Positions 20,617 through 32,453 of a DNA stretch of 64,000 nucleotides are shown one piece after another (position 1 is the first letter of the stretch; every line of letters begins with the position of its first letter). The notes beneath the pieces were generated by a model. The model made no database searches. It saw nothing but the letters and a program-made list of their open reading frames with translations, and was not told the origin of the DNA. The position numbers and the translations under genes were made by a program. This DNA comes from Gracilaria gracilis. Its lineage: Eukaryota > Rhodophyta > Florideophyceae > Gracilariales > Gracilariaceae. The stretch covers positions 186,001 to 250,000 of the forward strand of contig JARGSG010000046.1 of NCBI GenBank assembly GCA_030374805.1. The letters are read 5' to 3'.

Positions 20617-22575
20617 ATGGCGGGTCGAACTACCAACCGTTGGCATAAAAGCGCATCCCCGAAGTCTTCGGATTCCATCTCGCCTCGCGAAGATCAAGTC
20701 ACTACCACTCGACAGTGCAAACCTCGCTCCAGCGACAATCAATCCTGTTCACAACAGTCATCAACTCGCTCTCGCGGTGTTACTACCAACCTTCCCGTTC
20801 CTCGACCGCCTCGCGCGATGAGCGGTCAACCTCCGAACTCGGGATACTTCTCCAGATTTCGTTCCGTGCCTCTTCCGCAAAGCGGCAATGCTTCTGGGGC
20901 GTCCCAGGGTCTCAACGCCAGTGGCGGGCACATTCTCCCTCCGGGGCAGCAGCCCCATGGTCACGTCATGCATGACGTGCCGTGGCCTTCCTACGACGAG
21001 CTAGTCGGGCTGAACCCTCGCGTTCACGCGCACATCTTCCGGACTGCTCCGTGGTTTCATCCTACAGCCGTTTTCAACGAGGAGCTTATCGTGTCCTATG
21101 CGGACGGTACTGATCGCCTTCCTGGGGATCTTCCAGCGTTAGTCACCACCTCGTGGGATTGGCGTCGACGGGTTGCTGTCCCTCCTCACACAATCTTGCG
21201 GCGTCCCGGCGAGTCGCTGGCTTCCGTTCAGGCGGCATTGGTTCGCTTGGGCTATGCGCGGCAGAGCTGGGCGAACTTCGAGTTCCCAATTCCTGATTCC
21301 ATCAGCTTCGATCTCCGGTTGTACTGTATACAAGGCAAGATTTCGTATTGCGCCCGCTTGGCCGTGGTTGAGACTTACTCCTGGAGAGGACGTCTTAATG
21401 TACGCCAGAAGGCGCTGTGTTGGATTCATCCAATCATCCGGGCGGAGTTCAGGTATCTTTGCCGGGAGTCCCGTGCGCGGTGGTTACAGAACTTCATCCG
21501 CCATGAGCGTCGTGCGCGTTCCCGTTTCGGATTTCTCGTCCCGTATCAAAACACGGAGATCAATCGAATCCGGCACAATCACCGGCTGGGTCGTTATGTT
21601 CCAATTCCCACTTGGTGGTCCTCGGTGGAGGTGTGTCGCGGATGCTACGTGAAGTTGCCCCCGGTCCTCTCCTATCTGGGCTCCTGCCTCATCGAGGACC
21701 CGTATTCCGGACTGTGGTCCGTGGTGCTCACCAAGAGGTCCATCCGCCCCGCGGCTTATCTCCTATGGGAAGTATATGACCAGTATCGACTGTGGTAGGT
21801 CCCGCCTCGTCTTCGTGCGTGCATCCGAGAACTCTCGTTGCAAGTCCCTCTGGGAGGTGAAAACAATGCCGAAGAAGTTCGTGGGCTCCTCGACGTAGTC
21901 GACCGAGTTGATTGGGCCAGCGTGCCTTTCGCTCAGAGCGGCCGTGGTCACGAGGATGGCCGTTCCGACCGGTCTCCGGGACGACGCACGCCATTGGCGG
22001 GAGATTTCATCTTTTTCAATCCCTGAGAGGTGCAAGAGATCACCGCAGCTAAAGCGGCAGCTCTCCGGATGGCTCCGAGGTATATCACTTACGGGCATCC
22101 CGTTGGCTTCGTCGACGCTGACGATTTTTACTACGCCTACGGCGGTGACGACGACCAAATGATGGACGACGAACCCGAGACGGGGTATGATGACGACGTA
22201 CTCGAAGAGGTTCCTTCTGCCAACGCGGCTGAGCCGACCTCCAATGACACGGCAGCGCCGGGAATGGCGACGGCTGAGCCGGTGGATCCACCCGCGCCCG
22301 AACCTTTGTCGGTAAGTGCTGTGGTGGTTTCCCTTCTGGACGAACCAGATGTGATCAAGGTGCCTGCCGTCCTCTCCTCTGGGGGTGGAAGCGGTGAGGC
22401 GGCTGTGATCGCTCAGTTCCTCCGAGGAGTTGGACTTTCCGCAACTGTCGCGAGCGGGGACGTCGCCGCAATGCGGGATGCGTTGGCTGCACGCCTTACT
22501 TGCGGATCCAATCCCAGCAATGGGGGTACTGGTGACGGCGCTCCGGGCCCTTCCCACCAAGGGTCGGGGGCTTAG
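20617..22575 (+). pseudogene. Antisense ORF of the gypsy lineage, unknown family
   Basis: Plus-strand ORF family convergent with the minus-strand pol of the same element. It is about 650 codons long and broken in about two places. The N-terminal about 120 residues are Ser/Pro/Gln-rich. The core starts WPSYDELVGLNP and holds NEELIVSYADG, SWDWRRRVAVP, a CRGC segment and AAYLLWEVYDQYRLW. Further on, VPLGGENNAEEVRGLLDVVDRVDW and SPGRRTPLAGDFIFF are followed by YGHPVGFVDADDFYY and an acidic tail (QMMDDEPETGYDDDV). Homologous pieces occur at 63467-63991 (minus, beside the other gypsy copy) and 42170-43112. I recognise no known domain. Conservation between copies, mostly of aromatic and charged residues, argues for past protein selection. 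Confidence 0.75.
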
Positions 22576-25285
22576 TCCATCTTCCTCCTGATTCCCGCTG
22601 TGCGGTGTTGTTGTAGGATATAGCCTTGATGGCCATTTAACCTACTTCCGTCTATGACGTATATCTTTCCTTTTCCAGGCGCCAGCTTCGTCTTCTCCCA
22701 CTTCTCAACTTCCTTCTTGGTGAGCTAGCTTCCTCCCCTTGGGGGCGTGTTATCCCACTTGGGCGTTGACAATTGTCGCGGGGAGACCCGTGAGAGTACG
22801 CCGATGGTACTGCACCACTTTCGATCGTGGGAGATGCTCGATTGGCTCATCCGAGTCAGCCTCGGGTCCGTAGCCGTACCAACATACGAGATACTGTATG
22901 TACCCCAACGGGTGGTATGAGTGTTCCACTATGTGGTCGACTACGAACTCCTGTCGGAAGAATTCCCGGCCTTGCCGTGTGATTACTACATCCTGCTTCG
23001 GAGAGCTCTCCGGCGGCCCCACCGTGTGTGGCACTGCGTCTGTGCTCCGGTTAGACCGTGTTGTGCCCAACAAAGTTGGTGGCACTGTACCTTCGCGGTG
23101 TGGTCCCCCACTTGGGTCGATTGTCACGCATCTCGCGATGTCGGTGTTCCCGATGCCTTGGTTTGGTAGAGTTTCTTCTCCCGCTGGAGTCCCAAGTGGG
23201 CGTACCGCACGTTTGCGTGGTAGTGACCGTTTCGACGGAGTTGTGTGCGGCGTCGAACGCGCTCGCATCAACGGTAACCCTGATTGAACCGGCCTCGCCG
23301 TGGTGGCACGTGACGTTGTCAACGGGTGGCCGTCATTGGTCTGCGCCGTGGCGTGTTCCGCCTCCGTATGCACGGGAGGTGTCAGCTTGGTTTGTCGACG
23401 TGGTTCGCTCGCTGAGCTGATCTCCCTTACAGGTGTAGTCCGTGTGCTACGGTTGGCACCTCCCTGCTGGGAATTTAGCGACGTGTCCATGGTGTGGCCC
23501 GCCTCAGGCGTGTTGGGCGACTTAGTCTCCGACTACTCTTCTCCGTCTTGGACGTGCGGGCTCAACGGCGCCTTAGACTGTATTTCCACTCCGATCTGCA
23601 ACGTAGTCACTCCAGGCGCGCTATGAGGCGTAGGCAACGGCTTTGCCGGTAACGACTGAGTCTCCTTGGCCCTGTCCCGCACGGCGGTAGTGTCTGGTGA
23701 CGATTCCGCTTCTGCGTTGATGCGCGGCGACCTTCACGAGACGCCGGGCTCTCGAGAGGGCTTTGATTGCGCATTAGCGGTGTCACTCTTCCGTGCCACA
23801 CGGTGTTCCTCACGCGACAGCGCGGAAGCATGACGATTAACGAGTCCCTTCCCCTCCTTAGATGGAGCGAAATGGAGAGTGGGTGTCAACGCGCCAAGGC
23901 GGCGAATAATTACGCTCGGCGGCGGGGCTTCAGACAGCGAAGCACCAGGGCGCGTAGAGTCCGATAACATCGGCAAATCCGAGAGTCCCCAACTTGGGTA
24001 TGGTACCTCCCTAGGGCGGTCGATCGGGGGTGGGTCCGGTGTGTCCGTAGTGTTCGTTTACGCTTCTGCGGTAGAATGTCCACTTGATGGGTCGTTTCCC
24101 GCAGGCGGGGGTGCAAAAACCACGCGATCGCGAGAAATGCGTTCGTGTTGTTGACCCATCTCCACTACGACAGTGTCGGATTCTACATCAATTTTCTTGA
24201 AGGGACCGTCGGCGACGGGTGAGAGCTTGTGGCGTTTCTCCTTGCCTGGGTTCCAATACTTCTTACGGATGAACACATAGTCCCCTTCTTTAAGGACGGG
24301 TGGTCTTCGAGGGGCTCGCTGATCGAAATCACGCTTATATGCGGCTTGTGACCGGGCCATTGACCGTTGTGATGCAGGGACCAGCTTGGTAAGCCATGTC
24401 TTCCAGATTTCCCTGTATCCCTTCTTCGAAGGAAATTGATCCAGCGTTGGCTGTGCTTCGAGCGCCACGGGCGCTGGGTTGCGAGACAGAACCAATTAAA
24501 ATGGAGTCAATCCCGTAGTACGGTGTACCTGAGTGTTGTATGAGAATGTCAGCGCATCGGTGAACAGGTCCCACGTGGTGGGGTGATCGGCTACGTATGA
24601 ACGGAGTGCTGCTAACAGCGTCCGGTTAAACCGTTCAGCCTGCCCATTACACTGGGGGTGGTAGGTTGTCGTGAAGAGATTCTTGACATCCAGAATTCTG
24701 CATACATCCCCGAAGAACCGGGAGGCAAACTGTTTCCCGTTGTCGGAGAGTAGATTCACCGGTGGACCGTAGACGAATGCCCAAAGGGTGACGAATGCTT
24801 GCGCAACCGTCAGTGACGTGATTCTCCGTAAGGGTATGGTACGAACGAGCTTCGAGAAACGATCCGTGATCACGAGTAGAAATTTGTTACGCCGCTTAGT
24901 AGCGAGGAAGGGTCCCAGAATATTGATAGCTACGAATTCCAGGGGCGCCCTTGTGGGGAAGAACTTCAACTTCGTTGCATGGTGGCGAAGCTTGACGCGA
25001 TTCCGAGCACACTCGGGGCAGAACCGCACAGTTGCGTAGCAATCCACAGCCATTGCTGGCCAGTAGAATTTCCTTCGCCATGTAAGGTACAGTTTCCGTT
25101 CTCCGACGTGGCCACTAAGTTTAGCATAGTGTGGTAAGTGTAACACCCAAGATTGTAGGGCGTGTGGCACCACTATTTGTGGGTTTCCAGTTACCGTGCG
25201 AACGAGATATCCAATAACATTCACCCGAAAGGAGAGATCAGCTCCTCCATTGAGTTGCGCCCGAATCTTCGTGCAGTAGCCCTGT

Positions 25286-26110
25286 GAATATCTTGGGGGG
25301 CCCAGGTGTGGCCGAAAGAAGCCCGTGAAAGGGCCCTGTTTGTACTACTAATGCAGTACAAAAGTGGTGCAAAATTGGGGCAAAATATGGCCGAGAGGAG
25401 CACGATAATTTGGGACCAAATAATGCCCTATTCAGAATGCCAGGAAATAGCCAATAAACGGCCGACAACAGTCCGTTACAAGCATCTTATTGCGGACTGG
25501 TAGAAGGAACATGTCGGGCGCAATTGGAACACATTGATGGCAGTGCATGGCCGAAACGTGTCCAAATCGGTCGCGAATCGGTCATGTTAAGAATGCCGAT
25601 CTTGGTACCATTGTAGTTCCAAAGCTAGATCTATATGCGACCCTAGGTGGTTCGCGCTCTCGACCAGATGGAGACTACATTCGGGCAGTACTAAGCGTAT
25701 ATAGGGGACGTTTCATTGCCAATCAAAGTACCACTTATGACATTTGAAGGACTCTATGAAGCCCGTTGAGTAACGGAAATACACCACGATGCAGCGTCAA
25801 TTGAGCACAAAGAATGGCCGTAAACAGCGCAAGATAGTACTCTCGGAGATGGACACTCTTCAAATAACCCCCCATTGCGTACATATAAGGTACGAAATTA
25901 GACCAGAATATGATCTTTATATCATATCTATATCATACTTAAGTGTCACCGAATTGTTGTAACAAACTGCACGAGTGAACTGTGGACTCGGCAGGCCTCG
26001 TCTGAAGCAAAACATATACGGAACTCATTCACCACAATAGTGCGGAGCACGAAATGGTACGGCATACTAGAATCATATGCATTTTCACGTCCTGATTGTC
26101 GCATGTGTGA
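25286..26110. other. No gene supported
   Basis: Homology to the gypsy element ends near 25285. The following 800 bases show only short frames (for example 25306-25503 and 25547-25747) without recognisable domains. The last part is AT-rich with TATATC runs. An end of the CACTA-type element may lie here, but no CACTA-type terminus could be matched on both sides. Confidence 0.45.
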
Positions 26111-27580
26111 TCATCCTCGACGACAATGCGCCGCAGCAGACGATTGGCGTTTTGACCTCATGTTCTTCGGCTTCATCGCATTCTTCTTATGGCGCTTGTT
26201 GGACGTGTTCCTAGTCGGAGGTTCATCCTGACGGACCTGCTCAGCAGCAAGAACAACCCTCTTTGCACGCTTAACGGGTGCAGTGCCATTTTCCTTAGAG
26301 GTATTACGAATTGCTGTACTGGGATGCAGGTTGTGCGATTTTCGAGGATGCTTCTTGCCCAATTTTGAACGCTGAGGATTCTTCGGAGTCCTATTCTCTT
26401 GATCGGATTGCAGATTATCCCTGACGGAAGGCTCTAAACCCTGATTACGAGGTCTCCCCGGTGCTTTGGGGCTGAGGCGGTGTGTGTGCTTGACATATTG
26501 CGGTGCACTCTCCATGAGTCGAGAGGTAGTACTTGGTGTAAGAGAATGATAACCGTCATCGTCAGAGAGCTGTACATCATCCGACCCTTCGCCCGATTCG
26601 TCGGTCTCCTTATCCTCGATGTCGCTCTCGGCCTCTTCGTGGAATTCATCTAATGCATCATCACCTCTCTCTAAACCACTCGCAGTGTCTTGTGCCACAT
26701 CGCTGGGGGACGTTTCGGACCTCAGCAATGCGTTTTCGTTACCAACATCATTGCTCTTCTCCGAGTCTCCTTCAAATCTTGCGTCTACATGATGTCCAGT
26801 TGGATTCCCCACAGTATTTTGATTGGCTGCGTGTTGTCTATCAGTGGGTGCATCTGGAAATGTTTCTGGAGCTCCAGTGGTTGGAGGTACCACGGCTTTC
26901 TTCGCCTGTCGCTTGCGAGCTTCCGCTGCTGCCTTCTTGTCCCTCTGAATGGCTTCTTTGATGAAATCGTTCAGCACCCAACCACTCTGCGCCGCCGAAA
27001 GAACACCGTAGCTCTCGAGGAGTTTCCTTTTGAGCTGCAGAAGTTGAGACGGAAATTTCTTCTTTACCGCACTATACGTACGCGTCCCGCGTTCCAAACC
27101 AACTCGATGATACAAGAACCCGCGAATGTCATCTTTGATTGCATTGGCCATCGCAGCATATATAGGGTAGTCAGCGACCATCGTTTCGTCCTCACGCCCC
27201 ATTTGCTCCTGATACAGTCGGTTTAAGAGCGCCCGGGCAGACACCGTCGTACCAGTAGGGACCCCTGGACGATCTGTCTCTCTCAGCTTCCTCTTCATGG
27301 TCGCGGTTGGAATCATCACCGAGTTTGCGGGAAGCGTGTCTCTCACGCGATGATAATCAGTATCACCACCTGCATTGCAGGTTGCATTAATCACGGGAAG
27401 AGGAGCACTCCTGTTTCTGTTCTGGGTGGTGTAATGATTCGATGCTCGAAAGGAAACGTTTGCACTCTCATTCTGAATCGCACTATCTGCCGTTACATGA
27501 TGCAAAGTTCTGACACTCATACTGTGGTGTGCGGTGAAAACTGTTGGCATGGTTAGTATTGAAAGAGGTATTGACTTCAT
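26111..27580 (-). CDS. 489-residue basic/acidic nuclear-type protein, probable CACTA partner
   Basis: Single open frame, divergent from the transposase gene with about 290 bases between the coding starts. Residues about 110-215 form a helical block with NRLYQEQMGRED, PIYAAMANAIKDDIRGFLYHR, YSAVKKKFPSQLLQLKRKLLE and GWVLNDFIKEAIQRDKKAAAE. A long acidic stretch follows (HEEAESDIEDKETDESGEGS) and then a very basic tail with several nuclear-signal-like clusters (KRAKRVV, NKRHKKN). CACTA-type elements often carry a second, DNA-binding gene beside the Tnp2-like transposase. Position and composition fit that, but no family domain is recognised. The start at 27580 is the first ATG; a start at the ATG of MKRKLRE is possible. 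A host gene of unknown function is the alternative. Confidence 0.6.
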   Translation of the reverse strand: MKSIPLSILTMPTVFTAHHSMSVRTLHHVTADSAIQNESANVSFRASNHYTTQNRNRSAPLPVINATCNAGGDTDYHRVRDTLPANSVMIPTATMKRKLRETDRPGVPTGTTVSARALLNRLYQEQMGREDETMVADYPIYAAMANAIKDDIRGFLYHRVGLERGTRTYSAVKKKFPSQLLQLKRKLLESYGVLSAAQSGWVLNDFIKEAIQRDKKAAAEARKRQAKKAVVPPTTGAPETFPDAPTDRQHAANQNTVGNPTGHHVDARFEGDSEKSNDVGNENALLRSETSPSDVAQDTASGLERGDDALDEFHEEAESDIEDKETDESGEGSDDVQLSDDDGYHSLTPSTTSRLMESAPQYVKHTHRLSPKAPGRPRNQGLEPSVRDNLQSDQENRTPKNPQRSKLGKKHPRKSHNLHPSTAIRNTSKENGTAPVKRAKRVVLAAEQVRQDEPPTRNTSNKRHKKNAMKPKNMRSKRQSSAAAHCRRG

Positions 27581-27871
27581 TTCTGTAAATGTAACTGCAC
27601 TCTTACCTGGTTTCTCCGCTTCTCAAGGTTGTGGCGGTGGACGTGTACCTCTGACGACGAGCGTCAAGAATATAGTGCAATACAGAAAGTCTGGTGCCGG
27701 GAGTGTGAGATGCAAAACGAGTAACCGGAGTTGAATGCCGGTAGAAGAAGGAGGGAACGAGAGGGTGAGTGACGGCGCGGTAAAGCTCATAAAGTACCTG
27801 AAGTGAAAAGTCCAGGACGAAGTGAAAAGCATTGCGATATTGAAATTTTTCCTTACTTTCAATACAAAAAG
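27581..27871. promoter_or_regulatory. Divergent promoter region between the CACTA-type genes
   Basis: About 290 bases separate the two divergent genes. It must contain both start regions. No TATA box or repeated site stands out by eye. Confidence 0.4.
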
Positions 27872-30800
27872 ATGTGTGTGCATAATAGCATGCAATTGAG
27901 ATCTCAAAGTTTATCCAAACCGAGAGCGAGTACGACGGTACCTGCGGTCCGATTTTTAGCATGCCGAAGTGATTTGCTGCATGGGTCAGTCTGCAAAACG
28001 TATCACATACTTGATAGTGTCTTCGAAGCGTTGTTGACAAATATGAGAAAAGGAAGAAAGAGAGGCAGGTGGGAAATATTCTTGTGCGGAGAGACAACCA
28101 AAGAGCCAATCGATGAAGCTCATGAAAGTGACACAGTTAATACTGGTATCAGGGAAAATAACGATATGGAGAGAAAACAGAAACGGGCACGTGCTTCTGA
28201 TGAAAAAGGGACGATAGGGCCTCACACATCACAACCGCCATTTCACAACGCAGCAGAATATGTTTTTGCCTTTGGAGTTGATTCAGAAAGGTCCATGGCT
28301 TCTCTCCATAGCACTTGTACCGATTTTGAAGTTGTAAATATAGAGGACGAGCATCCTGGAATGAATCCTGTAGAGGACTCTCAGTTTGTTGCAGAAGACC
28401 CTGCTACCCATCAGGATAGACGTACATCCTCAGAACCAAGAGAAGACGAATTGCCACAAGATGAGTCTATGTCAGCGCCTGATAGTATCCATGCGTTGCC
28501 CATTTATCTTTCGGAGCGCTCAGACTCGGTCTACTCGCATGGTTTCGGGCCATTGGAAGAGGGGACAACAGAAAAGCAGAGAGAGTATGAACGTTTGGCC
28601 ACATTCATGTACAATGCCGAAATATCCAGTGTGTCCCAAAGGGCAATCGAGAGGCTGATGAGAGTATCCCCTCTCAATTCTTTTTTTCCTTATAGAACGT
28701 TGATCTCATATGCACTTCAGAAGTCTCACATTGAGAAGTCGAATGTTAAAGTGTGCGTAAATGGGCATGCAGCCCAGGCAGGGAGGCTTCTTTCCGCGGC
28801 GTTCTGTCCGACCTGTCAGTCAGATTTGAAAAAGAGCAACAGAAAGTTCTGGTTCTTGAAACCCTCGTCGGTGTTGACGGCGTTTTGTCGAGCTCCAGAT
28901 TGTTTTAAGGCAATGATGAGTGGTTGCATACGCGCGAAAGAATCATTATCAAAAGCTCGTTCCGCACAAGCTGTTCATGATTACTACCATGGTGACATGT
29001 TCATAAGACAGCACGCTGAACGCCTGCAACAGTGAAGTCCAGAAACGAATGAGCTTATCATATTCATATCTTTGTCCACTGACGGTTTTGAATGTGCGAA
29101 AAACCGGAAGGGTGAACCCATCTCACCATGGCCAGTTGTGTGTACAGTCCTGAATTATGAGCCAGAACAGCGAATTAAGGCTTCTAACTGCATCATAAAT
29201 GCAGTGACACCCTCTTCTCACGAACCAGAGTACTTTGATACATTCATGAGCGTGCTTATATCCGACTTAAAGCGCATGGAGGAAGGGTATTCCGTATCGT
29301 GCCATGATGGAAAGATAAGAAAGCTTCAATTTTTTCTGGTATACTTCACTGGAGATTGGCCGGCGGCATCGAAAGTACTTGGTTACGTGGGGCACACGGG
29401 ACGACTTTTCTGTCGATTCTGTTTAAAAAAACGGGTTTTTCTCAAGCAATGCCGATGCTTATGTGCAGTACCTGGGGATAGATCAATATTGATGCGTTCA
29501 TTGACTTGCAGAAGAATCTCCCATGTTGGTGAAATTATTGCCCTTGAATGCGGGCGTTTGAGAACCGCATCGGATGTGGGCTCAGCTTGGAAAGTGCTAA
29601 GATCCAAACAGGCAGATAAAAAAGCGAAGCGGCGAGTGCTGCAGTCCACAGGAATTAAGAGAAGCTCCTGCTTGTCCAGTCTGTCTCTCGACTTCGTGTA
29701 TTCTTTCTCGTATGATATAATGCACCAGGTGCTACTCGGTTGGACCAAGCACATTCTGAAACTCATTACGGGAAACCATTCCCGACACCAGGCGCTCGCA
29801 AAACTTCCGTCGTATTGTATACCCTCTCAAACGCTCGAGAAGATCAACCAAGCTTTGAACAGATCAGTGCACGGTATCCCTAGCTCATGGAAAAGAGCAC
29901 CACTCTCCCTTGATAGCTTATCTCAGTTCAAGGCCGAAGATTTGAAATGACATGCTGAGCTCTATTTGATTCCTTTCTTCCATCGGTATGGCGTACCAAA
30001 ATCAATCATTCAAATTTGGAACCACACCAGGAACTTAGTAGCACTAAGTTTTGGCCATAATTGTGATGATGAAACTGTGAGAAACCTCCAAAGAGTGACT
30101 GAGGACTGTTATGCGTTGTTTGTGAAATTATTTTGCCCAGACCGTTATTCATCGTACTGTCTTACCACTAGCACACACGCAATACTGCACCTACCACAGC
30201 TTCTGAGAGAATGCGGACCGCTTCCCATCACATCACAGTTTCTTGTTGAACGACTACTCGGGGAGATTGGAAGACGTGCCCAGCAGTCATCAAATATTTC
30301 TTCCCATCTGTTTCATAAGAACTTCAAGTTGCTAGCCCTGAAACTTGCGAATGAGGGAAAGCCAAGCATGGACTTCCGCGATAGTTTTATAGACAGATAT
30401 GGGACGTACAGATCGCAGGCGACTACTTACTCAGGGCGGACAGAGTTTCATTCTGGTGCTGAAACCCATGGGTCCGGAAACGTTTTACTCACCCTCAATG
30501 GGGAACAAAACAGAGCGGTAAGAAATTTCATTGGTCAATATTTCCCAGGAAGCACAGAAACGTTTCGAATTGTATCGTTGAGAGATTTCAAGATTGCAAT
30601 ACTGAACAATGGGCTTGATAAGTTCAAAATTGAAAGCTTTGAAGCTCACAAGGCCAGATTTCGTACATCGCCGAAGAATGTGAGGCAGAAATACTGCATC
30701 GCCGCGCACTTCCTTCCCGATGTATCATCCAACTCCATATTTTCGACGGATTATCCGGATCGCCGAACAGAAACAAAGTTAGTGCATTTGTACTATGGGT

Positions 30801-31096
30801 CGGTTGGAAAAATTTTCGAGGTGATGATGGAGGTCGGAGGGAAGAAAGTAAGTGCAGTGTTTGTGGATGTGAATTGGCAGTTCAATATGGTTGAGGATCA
30901 ACGATTTGATCTCGTGTTCACTGAGAAGAAGGATCGCGGAGAGCTGACGACGGAGCACTCCAGTTGTATACAACGGGTAATTGGATTCGTTGATCTTGAG
31001 GGACGGAGGTATTTCATTGACCCTTCACGGGATCGGAACGATTCCAAGATAGAGACCGGGGAGTTACTGCAAGGCATTCAAAGACGAGTATTGTAA
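27872..31096 (+). pseudogene. CACTA/Tnp2-type (Plavaka-like) transposase with two in-frame TGA codons
   Basis: One frame runs from the ATG at 27872 to 31096 (about 1,075 codons), broken only by TGA at 29033-29035 and 29948-29950. The N-terminal third is polar, then a zinc-finger-like C-x2-C (FCPTCQSDLKK). The Tnp2-type catalytic core follows: ISLSTDGFECAKNRK (first D) with WPVVCTVLNYEP, YFTGDWPAASKVLGYVGHTG with CRFCLKK, and SFSYDIMHQVLLGWTKHI. The C-terminal helical part has STHAILHLPQLLRECGPLPI and FLVERLLGEIGRRAQ, and the tail is conserved-looking. Both TGAs could come from CGA by one C-to-T change. It is a DDE-type transposase of the EnSpm/CACTA superfamily, inactive as written. Terminal repeats were not found. 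Confidence 0.85.
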
Positions 31097-31714
31097 ATAG
31101 GCGATGGAGCAGATAAAGTACAATGTGACGCATGGGTGCCATTCATACAGTTTCAACTTCGATGATCGACAAATGAATCCAGAACATTTAGATAGAGAGG
31201 CATATCTGGCGGTGTTTTTGGAAGGAATGAGATTCTCCAGTTGATGGTCATCATTAGCTGCGCGAAGAAATATGCACTAATGATCGCAGTGAACTTCAAT
31301 ATAATAAAGCATGTGCTGTCCAGAAGTTGCGATAGATAGAATTCAGTCCTTCCTATATGAAGCTCGATGCAGCTCACGGTGCGGTGTGGAGCGCAGGTCA
31401 CGACAAGGCGAAGTTCATGGCTTGAGAGCCATTTGAAACGGAAGAGCATGTGCTTTCGGACGCAGACAAAGTCATCACCTTTCACACCACCAATGACGTT
31501 TACCTGTGGGTGCGCCAAACCCGTACGGAAGTGCGGGGCTTCATCCGAGCCCGAATCACACGATAAGCTGAGCCTTGAAGTAGGGGTGATATCAAATTAG
31601 TGAAGGAAGAATTTACTCTTCTCATTTGGGACAAACGACGTTGGACATTGCAATAGAAAAAAGAGATAGATGTTCATCTAAACCGCGTTCGTCTCACGCC
31701 GTAAACAGTATCCG
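31097..31714. other. Mostly non-coding, possible coding remnant at 31370-31560
   Basis: On the plus strand near 31370-31560 one frame reads HGAVWSAGHDKAKFM, then TEEHVLSDADKVITFH and VYLWVRQTRTEVRGF. It looks protein-like but matches no family I know. It could be a captured exon or chance. Nothing else is supported. Confidence 0.3.
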
Positions 31715-32290
31715 ATGTGGGATACCACACTCAGTGGTTTGTTGGCCGCCGATCAAACCACAGACCACATTGTCACCTCGATGTTGCACGGCGATGCCCC
31801 GGGCGTCGCCATCCTCGATGCCAGACTAGCCGGGTTCGCCACCACCGCACGTCTGTTCCAGCGCCACGCCACTATAGTCGCCGTCCTCGAGTCAAAGTTC
31901 CGTGCAGGCGGCCATGTCCACTCTATCTCAGCCGAGTCCTACTCACACCGTCCTTTACTTGGGCTTGATTTGGACGCCACCTGGTTTCGTGAAACGCCGC
32001 TTATGTTGTGGCTGTACGAAGCGGTGCAGGGCGACACTTGGAAAGCATGGATTGTGAAAAATGGGGCGGGGAAAACGGTTTGTTGCTATTCTCTGCATCC
32101 ACCTTCGTCGTGAAACAAGGTCTTGCGGAACCCGTGAACTCCGACCGCGTCTTGTGTGCCGACCGGGCGTAATCAGCTGCTTTGGAAAAGTTGGAGGAAG
32201 CCGACGCACGTCATGATGATAAGAAGTACGTCGATATGAGCGATGTGCAAATCATGATGAAAGAGTTTTGGACTGCTGGAGATACGTGTA
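31715..32290 (+). pseudogene. Decayed flavin amine oxidase (polyamine oxidase/LSD1-like) N-terminal fragment
   Basis: The frame from 31715 reads GVAILDARLAGFATTARLFQRH, TIVAVLESKFRAGGHVHSI and later LGLDLDATWF. This is the dinucleotide-binding start of flavin amine oxidases: V-x-GAGxAGL-x-AARxL, V-x-VLEAR-x-R-x-GGR-x-x-S, then DLGAxW. Glycines of the GxGxxG loop are replaced (DARLAG) and GGR is GGH, so FAD binding is unlikely. After the stop at 32113 another frame reads EKLEEADARHDDKKYVDMS, a helical segment also expected in the family. The substrate domain and C-terminus are missing. It is a host-derived pseudogene fragment, perhaps captured between the transposon genes on either side. Confidence 0.65.
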
Positions 32291-32453
32291 GATTTAGCAC
32301 GAGTGGAATGAAAGCAGCAATCCCATTGGCTGCAAATTAGATTTTTTCCATGACAAGTACATGAGAATATGGTGGCTGTCATGTTTGGGTCCTGCCGCGC
32401 TCAGTTACGGCATGACCCATCATCGCACTCATCGACTTCGATAAGGTAGGACC

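Larger units (their letters stand above)
19205..25285 (-). mobile_element. Broken chromodomain Ty3/gypsy element with antisense ORF
   Basis: Minus-strand element, same lineage as the one at 54650-64000. Its integrase region (about 24060-25285) has the H-H-C-C finger (HYAKLSGHVGERKLYL ... CPECARN), VAINILGPF, LLSDNGKQFAS and AERFNRTL. A long polar linker follows (about 23000-24060), then a chromodomain ending near 22752 (YLVCWYGYGPEADSDEPIEHLP). Beyond the chromodomain is the antisense ORF (20617-22575) and then LTR-like duplicated sequence. The gag, protease and RT parts are absent; homology to the sister element stops near 25285. It is clearly a dead fragment, with several breaks. Confidence 0.8.
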
